Shown here: positions 1 through 8,462 of the stretch, piece after piece
Layout: each line of letters starts with the position of its first letter
Numbering within the stretch: position 1 is the first letter of the stretch
Source of the DNA: JAAEPI01 sp965212145
GTDB taxonomy: Bacteria; Bacteroidota; Bacteroidia; Cytophagales; Cyclobacteriaceae
Direction of reading: 5' to 3'
Assembly: GCA_965212145.1 (NCBI GenBank)
Contig: CBDBUY010000009.1
Coordinates: 434,001 to 498,000, forward strand
DNA length: 64,000 bases
Translations under genes and position numbers: made by a program
The notes under the pieces: generated by a model
What the model was told of the DNA's origin: nothing
The model's database searches: none
What the model saw: only the letters and a program-made list of their open reading frames with translations

Positions 1-602
1 AGTTTTTTGGTTATCCGTCTTTCCAGAATTTCCGGGAAATCCCCCTCGTCCAATTGCTCGATGATCAAGGTCAGGAGCATATAGTTGGAGTTGGAGTACT
101 CTGACTTGCTGCCCGGCTCAAAAAGGGATGACTGCTCGGTGATTTTGGCAAGCAATTCTTCTTTTTTCATGGGACGCTCCATCCATTTGGTGTAATCGGG
201 CAGGCTGGTAAAGCTGAAAACCCCACTTTGATGTCGCAGTAGGTGCTCGATCGTGATTTTTTCTGCATTCGGGATTTTGGGAAAGAAGTCAGAAAGATTG
301 GTCGCAAGCGCTAGTTTATCCTCTTCGATCAATTGCATGATCATCACGGCCGTGAAGGTTTTGCTGATCGATCCAATTCGGTAGATCGTTGAGGCATCCG
401 CTTTGATCCCCTGATCTACATCTACAAACCCGATAGCCTTTTGGTACACCTCTGTCCCATCCTGAAAAATGGAAAGGCTGCCCATGCCTTTTTGTTTTTC
501 TTCTATCAGATCAAGGAGCTGATCGAGTTTTTCTTTTTCAAAATCCTGAGCAAGGACCAGGGTCGAACTTGCCAAAAACGCAATGAAGAGCAGTCTTTTC
601 AT
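1..602 (-). CDS. Serine hydrolase, beta-lactamase (class C)-like family, C-terminus outside window
   Basis: The visible 200 residues begin with a signal peptide (MKRLLFIAFLASSTLVLAQ), so the protein is exported to the periplasm or envelope. The nucleophile motif of class C beta-lactamase-like enzymes, SISK, lies at residues 78-81 and the second catalytic motif, YSN, at 169-171. Family members include D-aminopeptidases, esterases and penicillin-binding hydrolases; nothing here points to antibiotic resistance. The third motif (K/H-x-G) would lie beyond the window edge, so activity cannot be fully judged. The ATG follows a 53-bp gap after the next minus-strand gene, which I read as a separate or loosely linked transcription unit. 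Confidence 0.85.
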   Translation of the reverse strand, partial: MKRLLFIAFLASSTLVLAQDFEKEKLDQLLDLIEEKQKGMGSLSIFQDGTEVYQKAIGFVDVDQGIKADASTIYRIGSISKTFTAVMIMQLIEEDKLALATNLSDFFPKIPNAEKITIEHLLRHQSGVFSFTSLPDYTKWMERPMKKEELLAKITEQSSLFEPGSKSEYSNSNYMLLTLIIEQLDEGDFPEILERRITKK

Positions 603-655
603 AAGAAATCAAGTAATGTGAAGGCAGGTGAATCTACGAAAATTCCCCAACAGGG

Positions 656-1144
656 TTAGCTGAGGTCTACATTTTGAGTGGCATCAAATTCTGCCTTTTC
701 CTCCTGAGATAAGCCTATCAGCTGTTCGAGCTTGAAGACGGTCGGGGTAGACAGGGCCATCAACAACACGATAACCGATGGAACAGCCAGTAAAAGGAGG
801 TCTGCCGTGAGCATAGCGACGATTGTAGAAAGCAGTGCGAACCCCTCGTAAACAGCGACATGTACGATGTGGGCTGTATTGAATTGGGCCATCTTTTTTG
901 ACAAGGGTGCTTCCTTGTCAATTTTCTTTAGGCTGTCCTTGAGTAGAAATGAAGCCAGCGGATAAGCGATGATAATAGCGATATAAGGGATGTAACCAAT
1001 GACATCAGGTAGATCTTGTGCTTCGATTCTTTTGCTCTGAATCAGAAAACCAACTGCTCCCATAAAAAGAACAATCCCCCCGATCAGCGCAAAGTGAATC
1101 GTACGGATAATTGAAAGGCTCTTTTTTGGAGAGAAGCCTTCCAC
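656..1144 (-). CDS. Unknown four-TM membrane protein, translationally coupled to sdhB
   Basis: About 162 residues with four hydrophobic stretches (roughly residues 17-40, 50-70, 90-112 and 115-135), so an integral inner-membrane protein. I do not recognise a family. The open frame extends upstream to an ATG at 1228, but that would overlap sdhB by 85 bp and give a charged N-terminus unlike a membrane protein. A GTG at 1144 shares its first base with the sdhB stop codon (TAGTG), a typical coupling arrangement, and I chose it. It is the last gene of the sdh operon here. A role linked to succinate dehydrogenase is suggested only by position. Confidence 0.65.
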   Translation of the reverse strand: MEGFSPKKSLSIIRTIHFALIGGIVLFMGAVGFLIQSKRIEAQDLPDVIGYIPYIAIIIAYPLASFLLKDSLKKIDKEAPLSKKMAQFNTAHIVHVAVYEGFALLSTIVAMLTADLLLLAVPSVIVLLMALSTPTVFKLEQLIGLSQEEKAEFDATQNVDLS

Positions 1145-1887
1145 TATTTCCAGCTCGCTTTTAGGAATTCTTTGTTCATTCGAGCGATGTTCTCGATGGA
1201 GATGCCTTTCGGGCATTCTACCTCGCAAGCTCCGGTATTGGTACAGTTCCCAAATCCTTCATCGTCCATCTGCTCCACCATGTTCAGCGCTCGTTCTTTG
1301 GCTTCCACCTGCCCCTGTGGCAAGAGAGCAAACTGAGAAACCTTAGCCGAGACGAAGAGCATAGCAGATGCGTTCTTACATGTCGCTACACAAGCACCGC
1401 ATCCAATGCAAGTGGCTGCATCGAAAGCCGCATCCGCGTCGTGTTTGTTGATCGGGATAGCATTCGCATCCTGGGTATTTCCTGAGGTGTTTACACTCAC
1501 AAACCCACCTGCGGCCATGATGCGATCAAATGAACTTCTGTCGACTACCAGGTCCTTAATCACAGGGAATGCTTTGGCTCTCCACGGTTCAATGTAAATG
1601 GTGTCACCATCCTTGAATTCTCGCATGTGCAGCTGGCAGGTGGTGATCTCCTCACCGGGTCCATGCGCTTCGCCATTGATAAACATGGAGCAGCTACCGC
1701 AGATGCCCTCACGGCAGTCATGATCAAAGGCCACCGGCTCGGTACCATTGTTGATGAGCTGCTCGTTTAGGATGTCCATCATTTCCAGAAAAGAACTGTC
1801 CGGGGAAATGTCCTTTACCTGATAGGACTCCATTTTCCCTTTTTCCTTGTCGTTCTTTTGTCTCCAGACTTTAAGCGTAAGATTCAT
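1144..1887 (-). CDS. sdhB: Succinate dehydrogenase/fumarate reductase iron-sulfur subunit
   Basis: This is the electron-transfer subunit of respiratory complex II, passing electrons from the flavin of SdhA to the quinone site in SdhC. All cluster ligands are visible in the 247 residues: C58, C63, C66 and C84 for the [2Fe-2S] cluster; C160-x2-C163-x2-C166 with C170; and C215, C221, C225 for the [4Fe-4S] and [3Fe-4S] clusters. Length and motif order fit the b558-type enzyme family of Bacteroidota. It follows sdhA but is separated from it by an extra gene (1914-2276), which is unusual. Its stop overlaps the GTG of the next gene. Confidence 0.96.
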   Translation of the reverse strand: MNLTLKVWRQKNDKEKGKMESYQVKDISPDSSFLEMMDILNEQLINNGTEPVAFDHDCREGICGSCSMFINGEAHGPGEEITTCQLHMREFKDGDTIYIEPWRAKAFPVIKDLVVDRSSFDRIMAAGGFVSVNTSGNTQDANAIPINKHDADAAFDAATCIGCGACVATCKNASAMLFVSAKVSQFALLPQGQVEAKERALNMVEQMDDEGFGNCTNTGACEVECPKGISIENIARMNKEFLKASWK

Positions 1888-1900
1888 TGTATTTAGGATT

Positions 1901-2285
1901 TAGGGAACAGAGGTCAGGGTTTAGGTGACTTCTGTTCTAATTTCTTTATTAACGTATTTAACATTTTACCGATCTCAATTATCAGGCTCTGAGATTTTGA
2001 GATATTCGGTGTAAAATTTAGAGAACTAGCTATAGCTAATTGGGTTTCCAATTCATAAAGTGAGCCTTTGGACACCCGCAAAAACTGAAGATAATTTCCT
2101 GTGGTTGAGCGACCCCATCCCTCAGCAATATTTGATGGAATGGACACGGCAGACCGTCTCATTTGATTGGTCAAACCAAATCTCTCTTCTTGTGGGAAGT
2201 CTTGAGTCAATTTATATATCTCGTTCACTAAACTCATCGATTTCTGCCAAACAATCAATTCTTTATAGGATTCCACTATTCCCTA
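1901..2285. repeat. Imperfect terminal inverted repeats flanking the four-helix-bundle gene
   Basis: The sequence TAGGGAACAGAGG at 1901-1913 and the reverse complement of 2273-2285 (TAGGGAATAGTGG) match at 11 of 13 positions. They bracket the four-helix-bundle gene almost exactly: its stop begins at 1914 and its GTG start lies inside the right-hand repeat. This looks like the boundary of an inserted cassette in the sdhA-sdhB spacer. I see no clear target-site duplication, and no transposase is present, so mobility would have to be supplied from elsewhere. Confidence 0.4.
1914..2276 (-). CDS. Four-helix-bundle protein (23S rRNA intervening-sequence/S23-like family)
   Basis: A 120-residue, all-helical protein. 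The opening YKELIVWQKSM, the central RRSAVSIPSNIAEGWGR and the following FLRVSKGSLYELETQL are the signature of the family first seen inside intervening sequences of spirochaete 23S rRNA and now known as a scattered chromosomal gene in Bacteroidota. The molecular function is not known; the bundle forms homopentamers in solved members. The start is GTG at 2276, because the family motif begins immediately after it. It sits between sdhA and sdhB in the same direction, with about 25 bp on each side, so it is probably co-transcribed with complex II. Flanking inverted repeats suggest insertion. Confidence 0.88.
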   Translation of the reverse strand: MESYKELIVWQKSMSLVNEIYKLTQDFPQEERFGLTNQMRRSAVSIPSNIAEGWGRSTTGNYLQFLRVSKGSLYELETQLAIASSLNFTPNISKSQSLIIEIGKMLNTLIKKLEQKSPKP

Positions 2286-2301
2286 TTTCCTCTCTAACTA
2301 A

Positions 2302-4311
2302 TCACTTATAAGATCTAGTCTTCAATTCAATGTTTTCGTACTTCAGGGGCTCCTTGTGAAGCACGGCTTCAGATGGCTCGCCTTTGTACTCCCAAGCGGC
2401 TACATAGGTGAAATTCTTGTCGTTTCGGACAGCCTCACCTTCTTCCGTTTGGTGTTCTTCACGGAAATGACCGCCACAGCTTTCTTCTCTTTGCAGGGCA
2501 TCTCTTGCGAAAAGCTCGCCCAGTTCCAAGAAGTCTGCCACGCGCCCGGCTTTTTCCAGCTCAGGGTTCAAGGCATCCACTTCCCCGGGTACGTTCACCT
2601 CTTTCCAGAACTCCTCTCGAATTTGCTTGATTTCCTCGATGGCTTCTTGAAGCCCTTGGGTATTTCTAGCCATGCCCACCTTGTTCCACATCACCTTGCC
2701 AAGTCGTTTGTGGAAATAATCTACCGAGTGTTTCCCAGGATTATTGACGAAAAACTCAAGTGTTTCCCTGACACCCTTTTCTGCTTCTTCAAATTCCGAT
2801 GAATCTGTTGGGATAGCACCGGTCCGGATGTCATCTGCCAGGTAATCTCCAATAGTGTATGGGATGACAAAGTAACCGTCCGCCAGACCTTGCATCAGGG
2901 CAGAAGCCCCTAGTCGGTTCGCGCCATGGTCGGAGAAATTGGCTTCCCCAAGACAGTAGCATCCCGGAATAGTCGTCATCAGGTTATAATCCACCCAAAC
3001 ACCACCCATGGTGTAGTGCACCGCCGGGTAAATCTTCATGGGTTTTTTGTACGGGTTGTCAGCCGTGATTTTTTCATACATCTGGAAGAGGTTGCCGTAT
3101 TTTGCCTCAACCACCTGCTCTCCAAGTTCTCTAATTCTGTCCTCCGAAGCATCGTATTCGTGATGCACATTGGCTTCTTCTTTTCCATAGCGCATGATGG
3201 CAGAAGAAAAGTCCAAATAGACGGCTTCACCAGTTTCATTGGTTCCCACACCAAAACCTGCATCACAACGTTCTTTGGCCGCTCTGGAAGCTACATCTCG
3301 TGGCACCAGGTTTCCAAAAGAAGGATACCGTCTCTCCAAGTAATAATCTCTGTCTTCTTCGGCAATGTTGGTTGGGTCAAGCTTGCCTGCGCGGATGGCC
3401 TCAGCATCTTCCTTCTTAGCCGGCACCCAAATTCGTCCGTCATTTCTCAACGACTCAGACATCAATGTCAGCTTGGATTGCTGGTCGCCGTGCTGTGGAA
3501 TACATGTCGGGTGAATCTGCGTGTAGCAAGGATTGGCGAAGAACGCTCCTTTCTTATGGATTTTCCATCCGGCCGAGACGTTCGATCCCATGGCGTTGGT
3601 TGAAAGGAAAAATACGTTTCCATATCCTCCTGAGGCCACCACGACCGCATGAGCTGAGTGTCGTTCCAGTTCGCCAGTAATCAGATTTCGGGCAATAATG
3701 CCCCGAGCTTTTCCATCTACGAGCACCACATCCATCATCTCGTGACGGTTGTACATCTTGATCTTGCCTTTTCCTATTTGGCGGGACATGGCTGAGTAAC
3801 AACCAAGTAATAATTGTTGACCGGTTTGTCCTTTGGCATAAAAGGTTCTGGAGACCTGCACACCTCCGAACGATCGGTTATCCAGGAGCCCACCATAATC
3901 TCTTGCGAATGGTACACCCTGTGCCACACATTGATCAATGATGTTTGTGGAAACTTCGGCCAGTCGGTAAACATTGGCTTCTCTGGATCGGTAATCTCCG
4001 CCTTTCACTGTATCGTAGAAAAGTCGGTAGGTGGAGTCACCGTCTCCCTGATAGTTTTTTGCTGCGTTGATTCCTCCTTGTGCGGCAATAGAGTGTGCAC
4101 GTCGTGGGGAATCCTGGTAGCAGAATGCTTTCACATTGTAACCAAGCTCGGCGAGTGTTGCAGCCGCAGATCCGCCTGCCAGTCCGGTTCCAACCACGAT
4201 CACATCGATCAGACGTTTGTTTGCCGGGTTGACGAGTTTGATGTTGTTCTTATGATTTGTCCACTTTTCTGCGATTGGACCTTCTGGTACTTTAGAATCT
4301 AATGTAGCCAT
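2302..4311 (-). CDS. sdhA: Succinate dehydrogenase/fumarate reductase flavoprotein subunit
   Basis: This is the catalytic subunit of complex II, oxidising succinate to fumarate (or the reverse) with covalently bound FAD. In the 669 residues I see the dinucleotide-binding GTGLAG at 41-46, the flavinylated histidine H73 in RRAHSIAAQGG, the HPTCIPQ substrate loop, the HYTMGG active-site segment and the C-terminal GANRLGASALMQG that closes over FAD. The length matches the b558-family flavoprotein. It begins 3 bp after sdhC ends, so sdhC and sdhA are one transcript. The long open frames on the opposite strand are antisense shadows. Confidence 0.97.
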   Translation of the reverse strand: MATLDSKVPEGPIAEKWTNHKNNIKLVNPANKRLIDVIVVGTGLAGGSAAATLAELGYNVKAFCYQDSPRRAHSIAAQGGINAAKNYQGDGDSTYRLFYDTVKGGDYRSREANVYRLAEVSTNIIDQCVAQGVPFARDYGGLLDNRSFGGVQVSRTFYAKGQTGQQLLLGCYSAMSRQIGKGKIKMYNRHEMMDVVLVDGKARGIIARNLITGELERHSAHAVVVASGGYGNVFFLSTNAMGSNVSAGWKIHKKGAFFANPCYTQIHPTCIPQHGDQQSKLTLMSESLRNDGRIWVPAKKEDAEAIRAGKLDPTNIAEEDRDYYLERRYPSFGNLVPRDVASRAAKERCDAGFGVGTNETGEAVYLDFSSAIMRYGKEEANVHHEYDASEDRIRELGEQVVEAKYGNLFQMYEKITADNPYKKPMKIYPAVHYTMGGVWVDYNLMTTIPGCYCLGEANFSDHGANRLGASALMQGLADGYFVIPYTIGDYLADDIRTGAIPTDSSEFEEAEKGVRETLEFFVNNPGKHSVDYFHKRLGKVMWNKVGMARNTQGLQEAIEEIKQIREEFWKEVNVPGEVDALNPELEKAGRVADFLELGELFARDALQREESCGGHFREEHQTEEGEAVRNDKNFTYVAAWEYKGEPSEAVLHKEPLKYENIELKTRSYK

Positions 4312-4314
4312 GTC

Positions 4315-4992
4315 TTAGTGTGCGTTAAAGAAATGGTGAAAAAGTGCAATGAAAATAAAGCCAGCCGGAACGAGGATGGCGTAAAGTGTTCCAAGTTTCT
4401 TGATCGCCGGTGTGTACTTTTCGTTGTTCGCTCCGATGGATTGAAAAGAGGACTGAAAGCCATGCAACAAATGCAATGCGAGAAAGACGAACGAGAGAAC
4501 GTAAATACCTACTCTCGCATGACTTTCAAACATGTGAACCACCTCACCGTAGTATCGGTCAGGGTCACTTGGTTTCATTTCAATGTATTTGTAATTCATT
4601 TCCGGAATCCAGAAATCGTAAAAATGGAATCCCAGAAAGAACAAGATGAACAATCCGCTCCAGATCATGTTTCGGGACATCCAGCTTGCGTTGGCTGAAC
4701 CCTTGTACTGAGCGTATTGTACACCTCGCGCTTGCTTGTTTTTAATCTCCAAAACAAATCCCATGACAAAGTGAAAAACCACTCCAAACATCAGGACAGG
4801 TTGCAGAGCAAACTGTACCAACGGATTGGTACCCATGAAATGCGATAGTTGATTGAAGACACGCTCACTGATCACCGAGGTGAAATTGATGGTGAGGTGC
4901 TGTAATAAAAAAATAAGCAGGAAAAGTGCTGAAAGCGCCATGGCGAATTTTCGGCCAATGGAGCTAGAGAAAAACTTTTTGGTCCATCCCAT
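4315..4992 (-). CDS. sdhC: Succinate dehydrogenase cytochrome b subunit, b558 type
   Basis: This is the membrane anchor of complex II, carrying haem and the quinone site. About 225 residues with five hydrophobic helices and histidines in the expected places (LLQHLTINF, HFVMGF, GFHFYDFW, LALHLLHGFQ, LFHHFF), as in the single-subunit b558 anchors of Bacteroidota and Bacillus. The reading frame is open further upstream to 5073, but the family begins at MGWTKKFFSSSIGRK, so I place the start at the ATG at 4992. It is the first gene of the sdhC-sdhA-(insert)-sdhB operon; its promoter must lie in the roughly 170 bp shared with the divergent gene at 5166. Confidence 0.93.
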   Translation of the reverse strand: MGWTKKFFSSSIGRKFAMALSALFLLIFLLQHLTINFTSVISERVFNQLSHFMGTNPLVQFALQPVLMFGVVFHFVMGFVLEIKNKQARGVQYAQYKGSANASWMSRNMIWSGLFILFFLGFHFYDFWIPEMNYKYIEMKPSDPDRYYGEVVHMFESHARVGIYVLSFVFLALHLLHGFQSSFQSIGANNEKYTPAIKKLGTLYAILVPAGFIFIALFHHFFNAH

Positions 4993-5114
4993 AGTAGATG
5001 CTTCTGTTAGGCTTGCGTTGAATCCAAAGGTACCAGTCGAACGATTCGTAAACAAGAATAATTCCCAATTCAATCGGTTTAAATTAGGGACATGATAAGG
5101 TTATCACTAATTCG

Positions 5115-5144
5115 TTTGTTTCAAAAGAAAGCATGTTAATATTG
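5115..5144 (+). promoter_or_regulatory. Bacteroidota-type promoter for the T9SS protein gene
   Basis: TTTG at 5115-5118 is followed after 18 bp by TAATATTG at 5137-5144, one mismatch from the Bacteroidota -7 consensus TAnnTTTG. The ATG of the downstream gene is 22 bp further on, leaving a short leader. Confidence 0.5.
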
Positions 5145-5165
5145 TAAGGTAGCATGTGCTGATAT

Positions 5166-8021
5166 ATGAGGCGATTCCACAAACTATTTGTTTTTTTCTT
5201 TCTTCTGCTTTTATCTCAGGTGGCAACCGCCACGCACATTCGTGCCATTGAAATCACGGCCAGAAGACTGAGTGCCACCAACCTGACTTTTGAGTTCATT
5301 GTAACAGGGTACCGGGATATTGAGGGGGTGGATTTTGCTGCAGGAACTTTTGCATATGGAGATGGCTCCATTGATGAAAATATTAATTGGACTTTTGTGG
5401 AGGATGTGGGGAATGACACACAGAAATGGCAATTCGTTTTGACGCATACATACGCAGGTCCTGGATCGTATAAGGTGAGCTATCAGGAGTCGTTCCGTAA
5501 CGACGGGGTAATCAATATGACCAATTCGGTATCAACCGATTATTTCACCGAAACACTAATCGTCATTGATCCATTAATTGGAATCAACAGCACGCCAATA
5601 CTAACTGTTCCACCGATTGATTTGGCGGCTTCTGGGCTGATCTTTATTCATAACCCGGGTGCATTTGATCCGGACGGTGATAGCCTTTCATATAGATTTT
5701 CTGTCCCACTTCAAGGGCTCAATGCACCGGTTTCAGGCTTCCGAGACCTCATTGATCCGAGTTTTTATGATGGAGATTATGCTACAAGTAACGAGGCTCA
5801 AGACGGCCCTCCAACCTTGAAATTGGATTCTATCACTGGTGATCTGATTTGGGATGCGCCTGGAGAGGCGGGAGAATATAATGTGTCGTTCATTGTAGAG
5901 GAGTGGCGAAACATTAATGGTCAGTTTTACCGGCTAGGATTTGTGACCAGGGATATGCAGATAATTGTGGTAGACACTGACAATGAAAAACCTGAGCTTA
6001 CTCCACCCGATGACCTTTGTGTAGCAGCCGGAACATTTATTGATGATACGATTTATGAGCCAGATATTTTTGGAACAGACCCGGACAATGATCCGGTGAC
6101 GCTGAGTGCATTTGGCGGACCTTTTGAGGTGTTGCCGTCGGCGGAATATGAGCCTTTTCCTGCCCCACCGCAAGGTCCCCCTGGAACCTTAACTTTTACT
6201 TGGCAAACAGATTGTGAGCTAATTAGGGAGCGACCATATGAAGTGAGGCTGAAAATAGAAGATAATCCCAATCTCAATCCTGCGAGAGAAGATCCCGCTC
6301 CTAAATTGGTTGATTTCGAGAATTGGAATATTACGATTGTTGGGCCAGCACCAACGGGACTCTTGACGGCACCTTTGCCAGGGAGAAGAATGCAGTTGGA
6401 TTGGGATGCTTACTCATGTCCGAATGCGAATTCATTCATGCAAGTGTGGCGGAGAATAGGTGAATTTGATTTTGAACCCGATAATTGCGAAATAGGAATT
6501 CCTGAAAATGCAGGGTATGAACTCATTGCCACTTTGCCTATTGATCAGCAAACATATGTTGACAACAATGGCGGATTGGGATTGGCACCTGGCGCGAACT
6601 ACTGTTATCGATTAGTCGCTGATTTTACAGGAATTGCCGGTGGAAAGAGCTACGCATCAAATGAGTCCTGTGATGAAATGGTTGCGATCGCTCCGCTGAT
6701 TACGAAAGTCGATATTGAAGAAACCGCTGAAGAAACGGGTGAAATTAGACTTGAATGGATTGACCCGCCGGATATAGATGAAGCTCTGTTTCCAGGTCCA
6801 TATACTTACGATGTACTCAGAGCTGTCGGCCAAAATCCCTTTGCCACCTTCGAAAGCATTGCCATTGATCTGACAAGTCCAAGTTTTGACGACACCGGAC
6901 TGGATACGGATGATAACGCCTATTCATATCGGGTGGTAATGTATGATAATTCATCGTCATTGGTGGATACATCATTTGCCGCTTCATCTACTAGACTTGA
7001 ACTGGTGCCACAAGTGGGATCGATTGAAGTGACTTGGGATGCAGCTGTTCCTTGGTCGATTGAGGTGCCCGGACTCACCCATGATATTTATCGGGACAAT
7101 GTGAACCCATCTAATCCAGATGAACTTGTTTTGATAGCCACGGTTGACGTGACTGAGACTGGCTTGTCATTTTTGGATGACGGCATGCATAACGGCGTGG
7201 AACTGGATGAAGATGAGCTTTATTGTTACTACGTTGTTACCCAGGGCTCTTATGATAACTCGAATCCTGCTGTGCCAGATCCTCTCATAAACCGCACACA
7301 GATTCAGTGTGCTCAACCCAACGATGAGGAAGATCCTTGTACGCCGATTGAATTTGCCTTTGATGAGACGTTTAGTTGTGAAGCTATTCTGGATAATCGT
7401 TCCGGTTGTGAGGAGCCCAATTATCAAAACAAATTAGATTGGGAGGAGGATATGTCATCTGAGTGCGATGATGACGTGGTGAGTTTCAATTTGTATTATT
7501 CCGAAACAGGTGCGGAGGATAGTTATCAGCTTTTAGTAAATACTACTGCACCAACTTTCACCCATATAGGTCTTTCGTCTTTCAAAGGTTGCTACAAAAT
7601 CGCTGCTGTGGACCGGTCAGGAAATGAGAGTGTGCATAGCGAACCTATTTGCAATGAAAATTGCATTTTCGATGAAAACGGGGAAATCGGGTACAAACTT
7701 CCTAATGCCTTCACCCCAAATGGAGATGGTATCAATGACACTTTTCGAGCCTTCGGGAACAACGATCCCGAATCTTGTCCTCGTTTCGTACTGAAAGTGG
7801 AATTCCTGGTGATCGATCGTACAGGAAAAGAATTGTATTCGTTTGATTCATCGGATAGCAACACAGAAGATGCCATTTTTATCAATTGGGATGGAACAAA
7901 GAATAACGGAGTTCAACTGCCGGCTGGAACCTACTACTACTCTGCTGTTGTTACTTTTGATACGCTAGACCCTAGCTTAGCTAAGCAGATAATCAACGGA
8001 TGGGTGCAAATTCTCAGATAA
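5166..8021 (+). CDS. Large secreted multidomain protein with T9SS type B (gliding-motility-like) C-terminal domain
   Basis: A 951-residue exported protein. It starts with a signal peptide (ending near TATA, residue 22), continues with a PKD-like beta-sandwich segment (about 30-130), cadherin/Ig-like stretches (about 150-410) and several fibronectin-III-like units (about 395-820) rich in D and N. The last 100 residues open with NAFTPNGDGINDTF at about 846, the hallmark of the type B sorting domain that sends proteins through the type IX secretion system. Roughly 15-20 cysteines are spread along the chain, suggesting disulfides. The specific ligand or role cannot be read from sequence; adhesion or cell-surface structure is the likely general role. 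The last 22 bp overlap the next gene. Confidence 0.85.
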   Translation: MRRFHKLFVFFFLLLLSQVATATHIRAIEITARRLSATNLTFEFIVTGYRDIEGVDFAAGTFAYGDGSIDENINWTFVEDVGNDTQKWQFVLTHTYAGPGSYKVSYQESFRNDGVINMTNSVSTDYFTETLIVIDPLIGINSTPILTVPPIDLAASGLIFIHNPGAFDPDGDSLSYRFSVPLQGLNAPVSGFRDLIDPSFYDGDYATSNEAQDGPPTLKLDSITGDLIWDAPGEAGEYNVSFIVEEWRNINGQFYRLGFVTRDMQIIVVDTDNEKPELTPPDDLCVAAGTFIDDTIYEPDIFGTDPDNDPVTLSAFGGPFEVLPSAEYEPFPAPPQGPPGTLTFTWQTDCELIRERPYEVRLKIEDNPNLNPAREDPAPKLVDFENWNITIVGPAPTGLLTAPLPGRRMQLDWDAYSCPNANSFMQVWRRIGEFDFEPDNCEIGIPENAGYELIATLPIDQQTYVDNNGGLGLAPGANYCYRLVADFTGIAGGKSYASNESCDEMVAIAPLITKVDIEETAEETGEIRLEWIDPPDIDEALFPGPYTYDVLRAVGQNPFATFESIAIDLTSPSFDDTGLDTDDNAYSYRVVMYDNSSSLVDTSFAASSTRLELVPQVGSIEVTWDAAVPWSIEVPGLTHDIYRDNVNPSNPDELVLIATVDVTETGLSFLDDGMHNGVELDEDELYCYYVVTQGSYDNSNPAVPDPLINRTQIQCAQPNDEEDPCTPIEFAFDETFSCEAILDNRSGCEEPNYQNKLDWEEDMSSECDDDVVSFNLYYSETGAEDSYQLLVNTTAPTFTHIGLSSFKGCYKIAAVDRSGNESVHSEPICNENCIFDENGEIGYKLPNAFTPNGDGINDTFRAFGNNDPESCPRFVLKVEFLVIDRTGKELYSFDSSDSNTEDAIFINWDGTKNNGVQLPAGTYYYSAVVTFDTLDPSLAKQIINGWVQILR

Positions 8022-8419
8022 GCCAACCAATTATTTTCTTCGACGGAGTGTGTAACCTCTGCAATTCCAGTGTCAATTTCGTCATTGACCGGGATCCGCA
8101 CGGGAAATTCAAATTTGCAGCCTTACAATCCGAAGTTGCCAAAAAGGTCTTAGCATCCACCAATATCCAACCTCAGGATTTGGAGAGCATTGTTTTTTTT
8201 GATGGAAATCGAGCCTTTCGAAAGAGTCGTGCCGCTATGGAAGTAGCCAGAAGGATGAGAGGCTTATGGCCGCTACTTTATGTCTTCATCATCGTTCCTG
8301 GATTTTTAAGGGATGTGGTGTACGATTTCATCGCTAGAAATAGGTATAAATGGTTCGGAAAACAGGATGCTTGCCGAATTCCCACCCCAGAATTGAAAAG
8401 TCGATTTTTGGACTCCTAG
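8000..8419 (+). CDS. DCC-family (DUF393) thiol-disulfide oxidoreductase-like protein
   Basis: A 139-residue protein whose N-terminus carries the DCC signature: IIFFDGVCNLCNSSVNF, with C18-x2-C21 as in thioredoxin-fold redox proteins, followed by the typical AALQSEVA and the C-terminal RYKWFGKQDAC. Homologues (YuxK-like) are predicted oxidoreductases of unknown substrate. The ATG at 8000 lies inside the end of the preceding T9SS gene (22-bp overlap), so the two are probably co-translated; whether that is functional is unknown. No signal peptide is visible, so a cytoplasmic protein. Confidence 0.85.
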   Translation: MGANSQISQPIIFFDGVCNLCNSSVNFVIDRDPHGKFKFAALQSEVAKKVLASTNIQPQDLESIVFFDGNRAFRKSRAAMEVARRMRGLWPLLYVFIIVPGFLRDVVYDFIARNRYKWFGKQDACRIPTPELKSRFLDS

Positions 8420-8462
8420 TTGTTGCCTAATTTTGCAACTGAATCATCAAAACCAATCAAAT

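Noticed and set aside
1914..2276. Ribosomal protein S23 or an rRNA intervening sequence
   Set aside because: The family name S23 is historical. No rRNA sequence flanks the gene; it is a free-standing four-helix-bundle gene in an operon.
2926..4302. Long open frames antisense to sdhA (225 and 162 residues on the plus strand)
   Set aside because: They mirror the codon structure of sdhA, have no family resemblance and lie wholly within a well-supported gene.
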